Of a stretch of DNA of 58,940 nt, positions 36,025 to 44,654 are shown one piece after another. A program made the position numbers and the translations under genes. Source of the stretch: Terriglobia bacterium (GTDB lineage: Bacteria; Acidobacteriota; Terriglobia; Terriglobales; Acidobacteriaceae). The notes under the pieces are model-generated. The model ran no database searches, was not told where the DNA came from, and was given only the letters and a program-made list of their open reading frames with translations. The stretch lies in NCBI GenBank assembly GCA_020073465.1, contig JAIQFC010000031.1, positions 1 to 58,940 on the forward strand. Reading direction: 5' to 3'. Each line of letters begins with the position of its first letter. Position 1 is the stretch's first letter.

Positions 36025-38748
36025 ATGTCTACGTGCACATCCTGCGGCACAGAGGTTCCCAGCGCGGGGCGGTTCTGCTCGGCGTGCGGGACACCGCTGC
36101 CGGGCAGTGACGACATGGCGACGATGGACTTCGCTTCGCCGACCCCCCGTCAGTCCGCACGGGCGGTGTCGGCATCTCCGTCGAAGCCTCCCAGTTCGTC
36201 TCCATACTCGGGGAGCGAAGGCCGCTTCCTTCCCGGCCGCCTGCTCGCGGGCCGCTATCGCATCATTGCGTTGCTGGGAAGAGGTGGCATGGGCGAGGTC
36301 TATCGTGCCGACGACCTGACGCTGGGGCAGCCCGTGGCTCTCAAATTTCTGCCGGATGAAGCTGCGCAGGACGAGGCTTTGCTCGAGCGCTTTCGGAACG
36401 AAGTGCGGATCGCACGGCGAGTTTCGCATCCCAATGTCTGCCGTGTCTACGACGTCGGAGAAGTTGATGGCCATACCTTCTTCACCATGGAGTACGTCGA
36501 CGGAGAAGACCTCGCTTCCCTTCTCCGCCGCATCGGCCGCCTGCCCCACGACAAAGCCCTCGACATTGCCCGCCAGCTTTGCGCGGGACTCGCTGCGGCG
36601 CACTCCAAAGGCGTGCTGCATCGCGACTTGAAGCCCGCCAACATCATGCTGGATGGCCGGGGCCAGGTCGTGGTCACCGATTTCGGGCTCGCGGGAGTCG
36701 CCGACCAGATCCAGGGGGCCGAGGTGCGCAGCGGAACTCCGGCTTACATGGCGCCCGAGCAACTGGCTGGGAAAGAAGTCAGCACGCGCAGCGATATCTA
36801 CGCGCTGGGCCTGGTGCTGTACGAAGTGTTCACAGGCAAGCGCGTGTTCGGGGAAAAACCGGGCGAGTCCCAACGGGCGGGCGGTGACTGGACACCCAGC
36901 CGTCCGTCGACGGTGGTCAAGGATCTCGATCCGATCGTGGAAAAGGTCATTCTCCGCTGCCTTGAAACGGAGCCTTCTGCTCGACCTGCGACGGTTCTGG
37001 CAGTAGCTGCGGCTCTGCCCGGTGGAGACCCTCTCGCAGCCGCGCTCGCCGCAGGAGAAACTCCGTCGCCGCAGATGGTGGCTGCGGCCGGAGAAACCGC
37101 CGGGCTTCGTCCGCGCACTGCGGTTGTCTGCCTCCTCGCTGCGCTGCTTGGCTTGGGCATCGGAGCCTACCTCTCCATCCGATATAGCGCGATTGAGAAG
37201 ATGCGTCTCGAACTGCCGCCGGAAGTTTTGACGCAAAAGGCGCGCGAGATCGTGGCGCGGTTCGGATACACGGAAAAGCCCGCCGACAGTGCCTTTGGAT
37301 TTGTCTACGACACAGATCTTCAGGATCATGTCGAGAAACAGAAGACACCGGTGAATTGGGCTGCGGTCCTTACAGGGCGTCCTCCCATACTCGAATACTG
37401 GTACCGGCAAAGCCCGAAGGAGATGTCGGCCAGCCACTACTATGACCAGCTGTTTACTCCCGGAATCTTGCACGAAGATGACCCGGAGCCAACGTTATCA
37501 GGGATGATCAACGTGAAGCTGGATTCCAAGGGCCGGCTGATCAGCTTCCTGGCGATCCCCCCGGAAAAATACGATGCGGCGCCAACAACGACGCAGCCGG
37601 ATTGGAGCCAGCTATTTGCTGCGGCCGAGATCGATGCGGCAAAACTGCAAGCGGCACCGCCTCAGTGGAACTCATTGGCTGCCTCCGACGCCCGCGCGGC
37701 CTGGACCGGAACCTGGCCGGGCTTGAACTTTCCTTTGCGCGTGGAAGCCGCCGCATGGCGTGGCAAGCCGGTCTACTTTGCCTTGCTCGGCGATTGGACC
37801 GAGCCTGGACGTATGGTCCCGCCTGACTCGGCGGAGCGGGCCCGCAACAGGCTGAGTCAAACACTCGGCCTGCTCCTGCTGATCGCGCTGCTGGTCGCTG
37901 GAGCGTTGTTGGCGCGCCGCAACTATCGCGCCGGACGAGCCGACCGCGAAGGTGCCTTGCGGCTGGCTTCAGTCATGTTTGCGCTGGAGATCCTGCTCTG
38001 GCTCTGCCGCTCGCATCTTGTGCCCAGCTGGGACACTTTCGGAAACTTGATGTTGTGCATTGCATCCGGCCTGTTGATTGGCGGTGTCACCTGGATGCTT
38101 TATCTTGCTCTCGAACCCTGGATCCGACGGCGCTGGCCACAGGCCCTGATAACCTGGAGCCGGCTGATTTCCGGCCGGCTGCGGGATCCGCTCGTCGGGC
38201 GCGACATCCTGTTCGGAGTGATGTTCGGCGTGGGCTGGCTGCTGATCTTCGTCCTTGTCTTTGCCCTTCTCGCGCGCACTGGCGCGGCCCCGCAGTTAGG
38301 CTCCGCGGCATATCTGCTGGGCGGCCGCCAGGCGCTCGGTCAATGGCTTTTGCAGGCTCCCGTCTCGATCCTGATCACGCTGGAGTTCTTCTTCCTGTTG
38401 CTCGGACTCAAGGTCGTGCTGCGCAAAGACTGGATTGCCGCGATTGCCTTCGTCAGCCTGTTTGTCGGGTTGAGAGTGCTGCAAAGCACACACCTGGCCA
38501 TCGAACTACCCGCCTTTCTGGTCATCTACGTTGTCGTGGTGTTGATCGTTTTACGCTTTGGTCTGGTGCCGCTCGCGGTTGGCGCCTTCACCGTCGACAT
38601 GCTGGCCAACGTGCCGTTCACCACGGACTTCTCGGCGTGGTACGTGGGCACTACAGCACTCGCATTGCTCAGTGTAGCTGCGCTGGCGGGATGGGGGTTC
38701 TACCACTCACTGGGTGGAGAACCGGTGTGGAGGGTAGAGGTGGAGTGA
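36025..38748 (+). CDS. Membrane Ser/Thr protein kinase with zinc ribbon
   Basis: The product is 907 residues. An N-terminal zinc ribbon with C4, C7, C18 and C21 is followed by a Ser/Thr/Pro linker. The kinase domain (about 75-340) has the glycine loop LLGRGGMGEVYRADD, the Lys in VALKFL, HRDLKPANI, DFG and APE (MAPEQL). A first hydrophobic segment (RTAVVCLLAALLGLGIGAYLSI) follows, then an extracytoplasmic or periplasmic region of about 230 residues. The C-terminal third has about eight more hydrophobic segments. The kinase should therefore be cytoplasmic with a sensor loop outside and a polytopic tail. The tail family is not recognised. It stands alone and its substrates are unknown. Confidence 0.9.
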   Translation: MSTCTSCGTEVPSAGRFCSACGTPLPGSDDMATMDFASPTPRQSARAVSASPSKPPSSSPYSGSEGRFLPGRLLAGRYRIIALLGRGGMGEVYRADDLTLGQPVALKFLPDEAAQDEALLERFRNEVRIARRVSHPNVCRVYDVGEVDGHTFFTMEYVDGEDLASLLRRIGRLPHDKALDIARQLCAGLAAAHSKGVLHRDLKPANIMLDGRGQVVVTDFGLAGVADQIQGAEVRSGTPAYMAPEQLAGKEVSTRSDIYALGLVLYEVFTGKRVFGEKPGESQRAGGDWTPSRPSTVVKDLDPIVEKVILRCLETEPSARPATVLAVAAALPGGDPLAAALAAGETPSPQMVAAAGETAGLRPRTAVVCLLAALLGLGIGAYLSIRYSAIEKMRLELPPEVLTQKAREIVARFGYTEKPADSAFGFVYDTDLQDHVEKQKTPVNWAAVLTGRPPILEYWYRQSPKEMSASHYYDQLFTPGILHEDDPEPTLSGMINVKLDSKGRLISFLAIPPEKYDAAPTTTQPDWSQLFAAAEIDAAKLQAAPPQWNSLAASDARAAWTGTWPGLNFPLRVEAAAWRGKPVYFALLGDWTEPGRMVPPDSAERARNRLSQTLGLLLLIALLVAGALLARRNYRAGRADREGALRLASVMFALEILLWLCRSHLVPSWDTFGNLMLCIASGLLIGGVTWMLYLALEPWIRRRWPQALITWSRLISGRLRDPLVGRDILFGVMFGVGWLLIFVLVFALLARTGAAPQLGSAAYLLGGRQALGQWLLQAPVSILITLEFFFLLLGLKVVLRKDWIAAIAFVSLFVGLRVLQSTHLAIELPAFLVIYVVVVLIVLRFGLVPLAVGAFTVDMLANVPFTTDFSAWYVGTTALALLSVAALAGWGFYHSLGGEPVWRVEVE

Positions 38749-38806
38749 CGGCGGTGCGGCTTTCGCGGCGGGAGAGTTCGCCGCTGGTTGATGAACTAAC
38801 CGCTCT

Positions 38807-39028
38807 GTCATCCTGAGCGGAGTTGTCGTTCGCAAAGCGAGCGACAACGCAGTCGAAGGACCCCTCGCAATCCAAAACCACCAATAGCGTCTCAGGGAGT
38901 TCTCAAGTCAGTCGGGAGCTTCGTGGGGGTCTCCCTTCTGCGTTCATCTCACTGCAAGCGGGTATGGGGTCCTTCGACTTCGCAACTGCTTCGCATGCGC
39001 GAAGCACCTGCTGCGCTCAGGATGACAG
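38807..39028. repeat. Composite inverted-repeat element C
   Basis: It starts GTCATCCTGAGCGGAGT and ends CTCAGGATGACAG, with arms of about 60 bases around a spacer of about 95 bases. The spacer is homologous, in reverse orientation, to those of copies A and B (shared CTCAGGGAGTTCTCA and GCGTTCATCTCA words). Confidence 0.75.
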
Positions 39029-39077
39029 GTTGGGCGAGCAGTACGGTGAGGCATTGCTGAGAATCTCAAATCCCCTG

Positions 39078-39133
39078 AAGGGTGGGACCGTGGAATCCCA
39101 CGCTTCGCAAAGTACGCGAAGCATGGGGCACCC
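39078..39133. repeat. GGGTG-GCTTCGC hairpin repeat
   Basis: GGGTGGGACCGTGGAATCCC, then GCTTCGC/GCGAAGC, then ATGGGGCACCC. It shares its outer word with the block at 238-353. Confidence 0.5.
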
Positions 39134-39272
39134 GGCGCTGGCCTGCCGCACTGGGAGAGCTAGTCCCAGTGATTCTCGGCCCGGTCGGGCGAGGGCGCCC
39201 GTCCCCACACAGGTTCCTGTCCCCACACAGGCAGAAGCTGCGCAACTTCTTCACTTCCAGCCCCATCTAAAC

Positions 39273-39293
39273 CTTGACAACGATTGACTCAAG
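39273..39293 (+). promoter_or_regulatory. HAIR-type operator (HspR site) of dnaK
   Basis: CTTGACA, seven bases, ACTCAAG. The right arm and spacing are perfect against CTTGAGT-N7-ACTCAAG; the left arm matches at 5 of 7. It covers the -35 box, so a bound HspR would block RNA polymerase. hspR is 7 kb downstream. Confidence 0.8.
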
Positions 39294-39302
39294 TCTTAGC
39301 AT
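39274..39302 (+). promoter_or_regulatory. Sigma-70 promoter of dnaK
   Basis: TTGACA (39274-39279), 17 bases, TAGCAT (39297-39302), about 65 bases before the ATG. The ribosome-binding site AGGAGGAGG is strong. Confidence 0.8.
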
Positions 39303-39368
39303 AGTGCTGGGCGCAATCATAACTGCACTGATTTTAAAGCACTTATACAAGTTTAGGAGGAGGGTTTT

Positions 39369-41312
39369 ATGGGCAAGATCATCGGAATTGACCTCGGGAC
39401 CACCAATTCCTGCGTGGCAGTGATGGAAGGTGGTGAGCCCAAAGTCATTGCTAATGAAGAAGGAGGGCGGACTACCCCTTCGGTAGTCGGCTTCACCAAG
39501 ACGGGCGAGCGTCTGGTCGGGCAGGTGGCCAAGCGGCAGGCGATTACGAATCCCGAGAACACGGTCTATTCGATCAAGCGGTTCATGGGGCGCCGCTATG
39601 ACGAAGTCAGCGAAGAGATGAAGATGGTGCCTTTCAAGGTGATGAAGTCGGGCGACCACGTGGCCGTGGTGGCGCAGGGCAAGGAGCATACGCCTCCGCA
39701 GGTTTCGGCTCTGATTCTGCAAAAGCTGAAGAAGGGGGCAGAGGACTATCTCGGCGAGAAGGTAACCGAGGCGGTCATCACGGTGCCGGCGTACTTCAAC
39801 GACGCGCAGAGGCAGGCAACGAAAGATGCCGGGCAGATTGCCGGGCTTGAGGTGAAGCGCATCATCAACGAGCCGACGGCAGCGGCGCTGGCTTACGGTC
39901 TCGACAAAGGCAAGGACGAGACCATCGCGGTGTACGACTTCGGCGGCGGGACGTTTGATATTTCTGTGCTCGAAGTCGGCGAAGGCGTGATTGAAGTCAA
40001 AGCCACGAATGGCGACACGCACCTGGGCGGCGACAACCTGGACCAGCGCATCGTCGACTGGCTGATCGACGAGTTCAAGAAAGATGAAGGTCTCGACCTG
40101 CGTGGCAAAGGGAACGAGATGGCCTTGCAGCGTCTGCGGGACGCGGCGGAACGGGCCAAGATCGAGCTCTCGACCACGATGGAGCACGAGATCAACCTGC
40201 CCTTCATCACGGCCGATGCGAGTGGTCCGAAGCACCTGGTAAAGAAGCTGACTCGGGCGAAGCTCGAGGGGATGGTGGAAGACATCATCCAGCGCTCGGT
40301 AGGTCCGTGCAAGCAGTGCCTGAAAGACGCGGGGGTGGACGCCAGCAAGATCAACGAGGTGGTGCTGGTCGGCGGACAGACCCGCATGCCGCGCATCCAG
40401 CAACTGGTGAAAGAGCTGTTCGGCAAGGAAGGCCACAAAGGTGTCAATCCCGATGAAGTGGTTGCCGTCGGCGCAGGAATTCAGGGTGGGGTGCTGGGCG
40501 GCGAGGTGAAAGACCTGCTGCTGCTCGACGTAACTCCGCTGACGCTGGCGATTGAAACGCTGGGCGGGGTGGCGACGTCGATGATCCCACGCAATACGAC
40601 GATTCCTACGCGCAAGACGGAAACCTTCTCGACGGCGGCTGACAGTCAGACGTCAGTTGAGGTGCATGTGCTGCAGGGCGAGCGTCCCATGGCGGCACAC
40701 AACCGGACACTGGGTAAGTTCCATCTGACCGGGATTCCGCCGGCACCCCGCGGAATCCCGCAGATCGAGGTGACGTTCGACATTGACGCCAACGGCATCC
40801 TGAACGTGACCGCGAAAGACACGGCCACGCAGAAGGACCAGAAGATCACGATCACGTCGTCTTCGGGATTGTCGAAGGAAGAAGTGGAGAACATGGCCAA
40901 GGAAGCCAGTGCGCACTCGGCCGAGGACAAGGCCAAGCGCGACGAGATCGAGGCGCGCAACCAGCTCGACAGCATGGTCTACCAGATCGAGAAGATGTTG
41001 CGCGAACAGGGCGAAAAGATCTCAGGGTCGGACCGCGGCGACGTGGAAAACGCTGTGGCCGATGCCAAAAAGGCGCTGGAGTCGAACGACAAGGCGCAGA
41101 TGGACAAGGCCCGCGAGAAGCTGACCCAGGCCTCGCACAAGCTGGCCGAGCAGATGTACAAGGCGGCACAGGCTCAGCCCGGAGCGGGGCCGGGCGCTGG
41201 TTCGACGCCGGGGGCGGCTGCGGGCGGCGATCACGGTGGCGACGGTCAGGCCAAGAAGAAAGACGAAGGCGTGATCGACGCCGAGTACGTAGACGTGGAG
41301 GACAAGAAGTAA
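39369..41312 (+). CDS. dnaK: Molecular chaperone DnaK (Hsp70)
   Basis: The product is 647 residues, standard length. All landmarks are present: [20 protein letters not shown], the ATPase motif [29 protein letters not shown], the linker [14 protein letters not shown], and a C-terminal [15 protein letters not shown]. It is an ATP-dependent Hsp70 folding chaperone; DnaJ is its co-chaperone, encoded 1.2 kb downstream. grpE is not between them. Expression is probably HspR-repressed through the HAIR overlapping the promoter. Confidence 0.98.
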   Translation: MGKIIGIDLGTTNSCVAVMEGGEPKVIANEEGGRTTPSVVGFTKTGERLVGQVAKRQAITNPENTVYSIKRFMGRRYDEVSEEMKMVPFKVMKSGDHVAVVAQGKEHTPPQVSALILQKLKKGAEDYLGEKVTEAVITVPAYFNDAQRQATKDAGQIAGLEVKRIINEPTAAALAYGLDKGKDETIAVYDFGGGTFDISVLEVGEGVIEVKATNGDTHLGGDNLDQRIVDWLIDEFKKDEGLDLRGKGNEMALQRLRDAAERAKIELSTTMEHEINLPFITADASGPKHLVKKLTRAKLEGMVEDIIQRSVGPCKQCLKDAGVDASKINEVVLVGGQTRMPRIQQLVKELFGKEGHKGVNPDEVVAVGAGIQGGVLGGEVKDLLLLDVTPLTLAIETLGGVATSMIPRNTTIPTRKTETFSTAADSQTSVEVHVLQGERPMAAHNRTLGKFHLTGIPPAPRGIPQIEVTFDIDANGILNVTAKDTATQKDQKITITSSSGLSKEEVENMAKEASAHSAEDKAKRDEIEARNQLDSMVYQIEKMLREQGEKISGSDRGDVENAVADAKKALESNDKAQMDKAREKLTQASHKLAEQMYKAAQAQPGAGPGAGSTPGAAAGGDHGGDGQAKKKDEGVIDAEYVDVEDKK

Positions 41313-41314
41313 CC

Positions 41315-41683
41315 GTGGGTGGGGATCGACACAAGGCTGGGGCTGCGCGAAAGGGCAGCCCCGTTGGCCGTCCAGCTTCGTTGAAAATCGGTGACTGGGT
41401 CAAGGTCATAGACATCTCGGCCGATCTCAAAGATCCGGACTTCGACTCCAAAGATTCCGAGCACCGAGAGATGCGGACGGCAGAGCTATTCCGGTTCTGC
41501 GTTGACCGTGAGTTCAGAGTTCGTGGATTTGATCGGTACGGTAACGTCGAAGTGCATGTTGGCGATGATCTAGCGGTGCGAAGGAAGTTTGGCAGGCATC
41601 ACTGGATTTGGATGGAGAGGGAATTCTTGAAGAGGTCACGGACAAGCAAGGTTCGGATAGGGTCAAAGAAGCTGTCATCCTGA
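41315..41683 (+). CDS. Conserved hypothetical protein ending inside a repeat
   Basis: The product is 122 residues from a GTG two bases after the dnaK stop codon. The N-terminus is Gly/Arg-rich; the core (KIGDWVKVIDISADLKDPDFDSKDSEHREMRTAELFRFCVDREFRVRGFDRYGNVEVHV, then RRKFGRHHWIWMEREFL) resembles a conserved SH3-like bacterial family of unknown function. The final residues (KKLSS) and the stop TGA are supplied by the incoming repeat (GTCATCCTGAG), so the natural C-terminus may have been altered. Likely co-transcribed with dnaK. Confidence 0.7.
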   Translation: MGGDRHKAGAARKGSPVGRPASLKIGDWVKVIDISADLKDPDFDSKDSEHREMRTAELFRFCVDREFRVRGFDRYGNVEVHVGDDLAVRRKFGRHHWIWMEREFLKRSRTSKVRIGSKKLSS

Positions 41684-41893
41684 GCGGAGTGGATGGTTCG
41701 CGCAGCGAAGCAGCCACGGAGTCGAAGGAGCCCTTGCCCGTCGGCGCTGAGATGAACAGGGAAAGGCGTTTTCACGATGCCGTTGAGTGTGGTGAGAACT
41801 CCCTGATGCGTCTGCGCTGAGATTGGGAGTCATGGGGTCCTTCGACTGCGTTGCCGTTCGCTTCGCGGACGGCAACTTCGCTCAGGATGACAG
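41674..41893. repeat. Composite inverted-repeat element A
   Basis: 220 bp. Left end GTCATCCTGAGCGGAGT; right end, read in reverse complement, GTCATCCTGAGCGAAGT. Each arm is itself hairpin-forming (GCCGTTCGC/GCGGACGGC in the right arm). The spacer is partly palindromic. It is about 90 per cent identical by eye to copy B at 42255-42467 in the same orientation, with a GIY-YIG gene between. Confidence 0.85.
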
Positions 41894-41922
41894 GTGGATG
41901 GGCTGGTTTGGCGGAGTTTGTC

Positions 41923-42252
41923 GTGAAGGATCACGAGTATTTCGTCTACATCGTGTGCAGCCGTTCGGGGACGCTTTACATTGGAATGACGAACAGCATC
42001 TACCGGCGTGCTTTGGAGCACAAGCGCGGCGAGATCGAAGGATTCGCGAGCACGTATCATTGCGATCGGCTGGTGTATTACGAGAGCTTCGACGACGTGC
42101 ACAAGGCGATCGGGCGGGAGAAACAGTTGGAGGGTTGGACGCAAGCGAAGAAGATCGCGCTGATCGAGTCGAAGAATCCGCGGTGGGAAGATCTGGCGGA
42201 GACGTGGGGAGCGGAGATGGCGTTTGCGGGGGAATCGATCAAGAAGAAATGA
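41923..42252 (+). CDS. GIY-YIG nuclease family protein
   Basis: The product is 109 residues from a GTG at 41923, behind GGAG; the frame runs upstream into the repeat, but that is not conserved. The domain fills the whole protein: FVYIVCSRSGTLYIGMT carries the GIY..YIG pair, followed by RRALEHKRGEI (Arg), STYHCDRLVYYESF and REKQLEGWTQAKKIALIESKNPRWEDL with the metal-binding Glu. It is a small URI/YhbQ-type nuclease. Its stop codon is 2 bases before repeat B, and repeat A ends 29 bases before its start. Lying between dnaK and dnaJ, the pair of repeats plus gene looks like an inserted cassette. Its DNA specificity is unknown. Confidence 0.88.
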   Translation: MKDHEYFVYIVCSRSGTLYIGMTNSIYRRALEHKRGEIEGFASTYHCDRLVYYESFDDVHKAIGREKQLEGWTQAKKIALIESKNPRWEDLAETWGAEMAFAGESIKKK

Positions 42253-42254
42253 AT

Positions 42255-42467
42255 GTCATCCTGAGCGGAGTGGATGGTTCGCGGAGCGAAGCAGCCACGG
42301 AGTCGAAGGACCCCTTGCTAGTGCGCGCTGAGATGAACGCTGAGAGGCGTTCTCACGATGCAGTGGTGAGAACTCCCCGATGCGTCTGTGCTGAGATCAA
42401 GAGTCATGGGATCCTTCGACTGCGTTGCCGTTCGCTTCGCGGACGGCAACTTCGCTCAGGATGACAG
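42255..42467. repeat. Composite inverted-repeat element B
   Basis: 213 bp, same orientation as copy A. Differences from A are mostly single substitutions, plus one 5-base deletion in the spacer. It lies directly after the GIY-YIG stop codon and just before dnaJ. Confidence 0.85.
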
Positions 42468-42491
42468 CTCGTCTAAAGTAAAAGTCGCTAA

Positions 42492-43733
42492 ATGGCAACC
42501 ACCACCAAGAAGGATTACTACGAAGTCCTCGGGGTGAAGAAGTCAGCCTCGGCGGAGGACATTCGTAAGGCGTTCCGCAAGTTGGCGCGGAAGTATCATC
42601 CGGACGTCAATCCCGGGGACAAGGCGGCTGAGGAGAAATTCAAGGCGCTCTCCGAAGCGAATGAGGTTCTGAGTGATCCCAAGAAGCGCAAGATCTACGA
42701 CCAGATCGGGTTCTATTCTGACAACATCGACCCGGCTGCTGCCGAGGCCTATGCTCGCGGCGGAGCGACTGGCGCGGGAGGATTCGGCGGCTTCCCCGGA
42801 GGATTTCCCGGCGGACCATCCGGGGCGGGCAGTCAAGGAGTTCATTTCGATTTCGGCGGATTCGATTTCTCGGACCTGATGGACAACGCTGGCCGGAACC
42901 GCAGGAGCAGTGGCGGCGGCAGTTTCCACGATATCTTCTCGGGGATCTTCGGCGGCGGGCGCGGCGGCGCGGTGGCCGGGGAGGGCCCTGAAGCGGGAAC
43001 TGATCTCGAATATCAGGTCAACGTCCCCTTCTGGACGGCGGTCCGCGGCGGCGTGATGCGGCTGAACATCTCGCACCAGGACGTTTGCGCGAATTGTCAC
43101 GGACAAGGCTACCTGGAAGCACCCGGCAAGTGTCCCGAGTGCGGCGGAACCGGCCAGGTTACGCAGACCGGGGGCCGGATGAAGTTCAATGTCACGTGTC
43201 CGCGTTGCCACGGAACCGGGAAGAACATTTCCGCCTGCCCTACTTGCCACGGGGAAGGGACAGTCTCGCGTACGGAACCGCTCGAGGTTCGCATCAAGGC
43301 GGGGACGCGGGATGGACAGCGCATCCGCCTTCCCGGGAAAGGTAACGCCGGCGGCCACGGCGGAACACCTGGAGACCTTTACGTGATTATCCGCGCGGGC
43401 GAGCATCCCATCTTCCGCCGCGAAGGCGATGACATCTACCTGACGGTTCCGGTGAGTGCGACTGAAGCCGCGCTGGGCGCGAAGATTGAGGTTCCGACCA
43501 TCGATGGGCGGGCGTTGTTGAAGATTCCGCCGGGGACGCAGTCGGGGCAAAAACTGCGGCTTCGCGAGAAGGGCGTGCCCTCGGCGACCAAGGATGGCGT
43601 GCGGGGCGATGAGATCGTCGAAGTCAATGTCACCGTTCCCATGCCCCGCGACGAGCGGACCAAAGAACTGTTGCGGGAGTTGGCCAAGCTGAACCCGGAA
43701 GACCCTCGGGAACAGTTGTGGAAGAACGTCTGA
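42492..43733 (+). CDS. dnaJ: Co-chaperone DnaJ (Hsp40)
   Basis: The product is 413 residues, slightly long. The J domain has the HPD motif ([10 protein letters not shown]) near residue 37, followed by a Gly/Phe region ([15 protein letters not shown]). Four zinc-finger repeats are clear: [24 protein letters not shown] and CPTCHGEG. The C-terminal substrate-binding domain follows. It stimulates DnaK ATPase and delivers unfolded substrates. The cassette between dnaK and dnaJ probably separates their transcripts; no obvious promoter directly upstream was recognised. Confidence 0.97.
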   Translation: MATTTKKDYYEVLGVKKSASAEDIRKAFRKLARKYHPDVNPGDKAAEEKFKALSEANEVLSDPKKRKIYDQIGFYSDNIDPAAAEAYARGGATGAGGFGGFPGGFPGGPSGAGSQGVHFDFGGFDFSDLMDNAGRNRRSSGGGSFHDIFSGIFGGGRGGAVAGEGPEAGTDLEYQVNVPFWTAVRGGVMRLNISHQDVCANCHGQGYLEAPGKCPECGGTGQVTQTGGRMKFNVTCPRCHGTGKNISACPTCHGEGTVSRTEPLEVRIKAGTRDGQRIRLPGKGNAGGHGGTPGDLYVIIRAGEHPIFRREGDDIYLTVPVSATEAALGAKIEVPTIDGRALLKIPPGTQSGQKLRLREKGVPSATKDGVRGDEIVEVNVTVPMPRDERTKELLRELAKLNPEDPREQLWKNV

Positions 43734-43749
43734 AGAAGTTATCCCGATT

Positions 43750-43838
43750 GTCATCCTGAGCGAAGCGAAGGACCTATGTAATCTGCACGGGTTGCATAGG
43801 TCCTTCGGCCCGCAAAAAGCGCGGGCCCCAGGATGACA
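43750..43838. repeat. Short inverted GTCATCCTGAGC repeat E
   Basis: GTCATCCTGAGCGAAGCGAA and, on the far side, CCCCAGGATGACA, with a middle palindrome GACCTATG/CATAGGTC. This is a compact form with no long spacer. It lies between the convergent dnaJ and cupin genes and may serve as a bidirectional terminator. Confidence 0.7.
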
Positions 43839-43879
43839 AAGGACAAGAAGGCAAGCACAAAAATGCGGAGCCCTCTTTC

Positions 43880-44344
43880 TTACTTTTTCGGGGTGGGATC
43901 GTCTGCCGGATTGATGTAGTTGAACTTCACCGGCGACTGCCCGTGGATCTGGATCACCGTCTCCCCCGAAGCCCCGGCATAGTGGTGCATGCTGGGGTCG
44001 AGATAGGCGAAGCTGCCGGCGCCGAAACTCATCATCTTGCTGGCGTCGAACTGGTCGCCCATTCCAACCTTGAGAGTCCCCGAGACCACAGTAACGTTCT
44101 CCCGCAGGGGATGCGTGTGAGGTGCGATCCTGTAGCCGTCCGGCATCTTGAGCCGAATGGTGTAATCGCCGGAGGAAGCCATCGGGTCGCCTTCCAGTAC
44201 GGCCAATTGTGCTCCTGGCGGCACGAACGGCGGCGCGGGGCCGTACTTCACCTGGTCGGGCGTAAAGGCGTTTTGTGCCTGGGACGGCTGCGCTGCGAGC
44301 AGTGCAGCCACGGTGAGAGCAACAGCGAGAAACCATGGTTTCAT
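43880..44344 (-). CDS. Secreted cupin-domain protein
   Basis: The product is 154 residues. The start at 44344 is preceded by GGAGG and opens a signal peptide (MKPWFLAVALTVAALLAAQPSQAQ). The cupin core has the metal-binding motif region YRIAPHTHPLRENVTVVSGTLKVGMGD, with His ligands H and H, and the second motif SFAYLDPSMHHYAGASGETVIQIHGQSP. Function is unspecified: periplasmic metal-dependent cupins vary widely. No operon partner. Confidence 0.82.
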   Translation of the reverse strand: MKPWFLAVALTVAALLAAQPSQAQNAFTPDQVKYGPAPPFVPPGAQLAVLEGDPMASSGDYTIRLKMPDGYRIAPHTHPLRENVTVVSGTLKVGMGDQFDASKMMSFGAGSFAYLDPSMHHYAGASGETVIQIHGQSPVKFNYINPADDPTPKK

Positions 44345-44654
44345 GGAACCGCCTCCAAACGGTCGCGGCATGATAAACACCGTTCGGCACAGACAGCAAG
44401 ACCAGCCTGTTTCCTCAGCTGCGCGGATGAAGCTCCTGTTTTCGATTACCTCCGTACCAGCCCGCCCGCTTGCAAGAAATTCGCAAAATAGTTCAAAAAA
44501 CTATTGCATCTGTGGAAATTTCTCGTAATCTCAACACTGCGAACTAACTCCACCGCAATGTCCGGAAATCGCAGTCAACCGGAAGCCTCGAGACAAGCAA
44601 GTCAAGGGAGACGGGGTGGTGAGAGTGAGTCGCCTGAGGAGGAAGCCATAGAAA
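44345..44654. other. Divergent spacer between cupin and permease genes
   Basis: About 310 bases. A palindrome AATAGTT-CAAAA-AACTATT lies at 44487-44505, in AT-rich text that could hold the permease promoter. No gene is seen. Confidence 0.5.
44487..44505. promoter_or_regulatory. AATAGTT/AACTATT dyad, possible operator
   Basis: Perfect 7-bp arms with a 5-base centre, about 150 bases upstream of the permease start. Function inferred only from position. Confidence 0.35.

Larger units (their letters stand above)
38749..39272. other. Gene-free repeat-rich spacer
   Basis: About 520 bases before the dnaK promoter with no supported gene. It holds composite repeat C (38807-39028) and the GGGTG-type hairpin (39078-39133); the text near 39187-39205 resembles the GC-rich 24-mer repeat. 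Confidence 0.6.

Noticed and set aside
41851..41922. Upstream extension of the GIY-YIG frame
   Set aside because: It reads through the end of repeat A; the GTG at 41923 has a ribosome-binding site.
41674..42467. CRISPR array
   Set aside because: The repeats are ~215 bp, only two in number here and separated by a gene; no short regular spacers.
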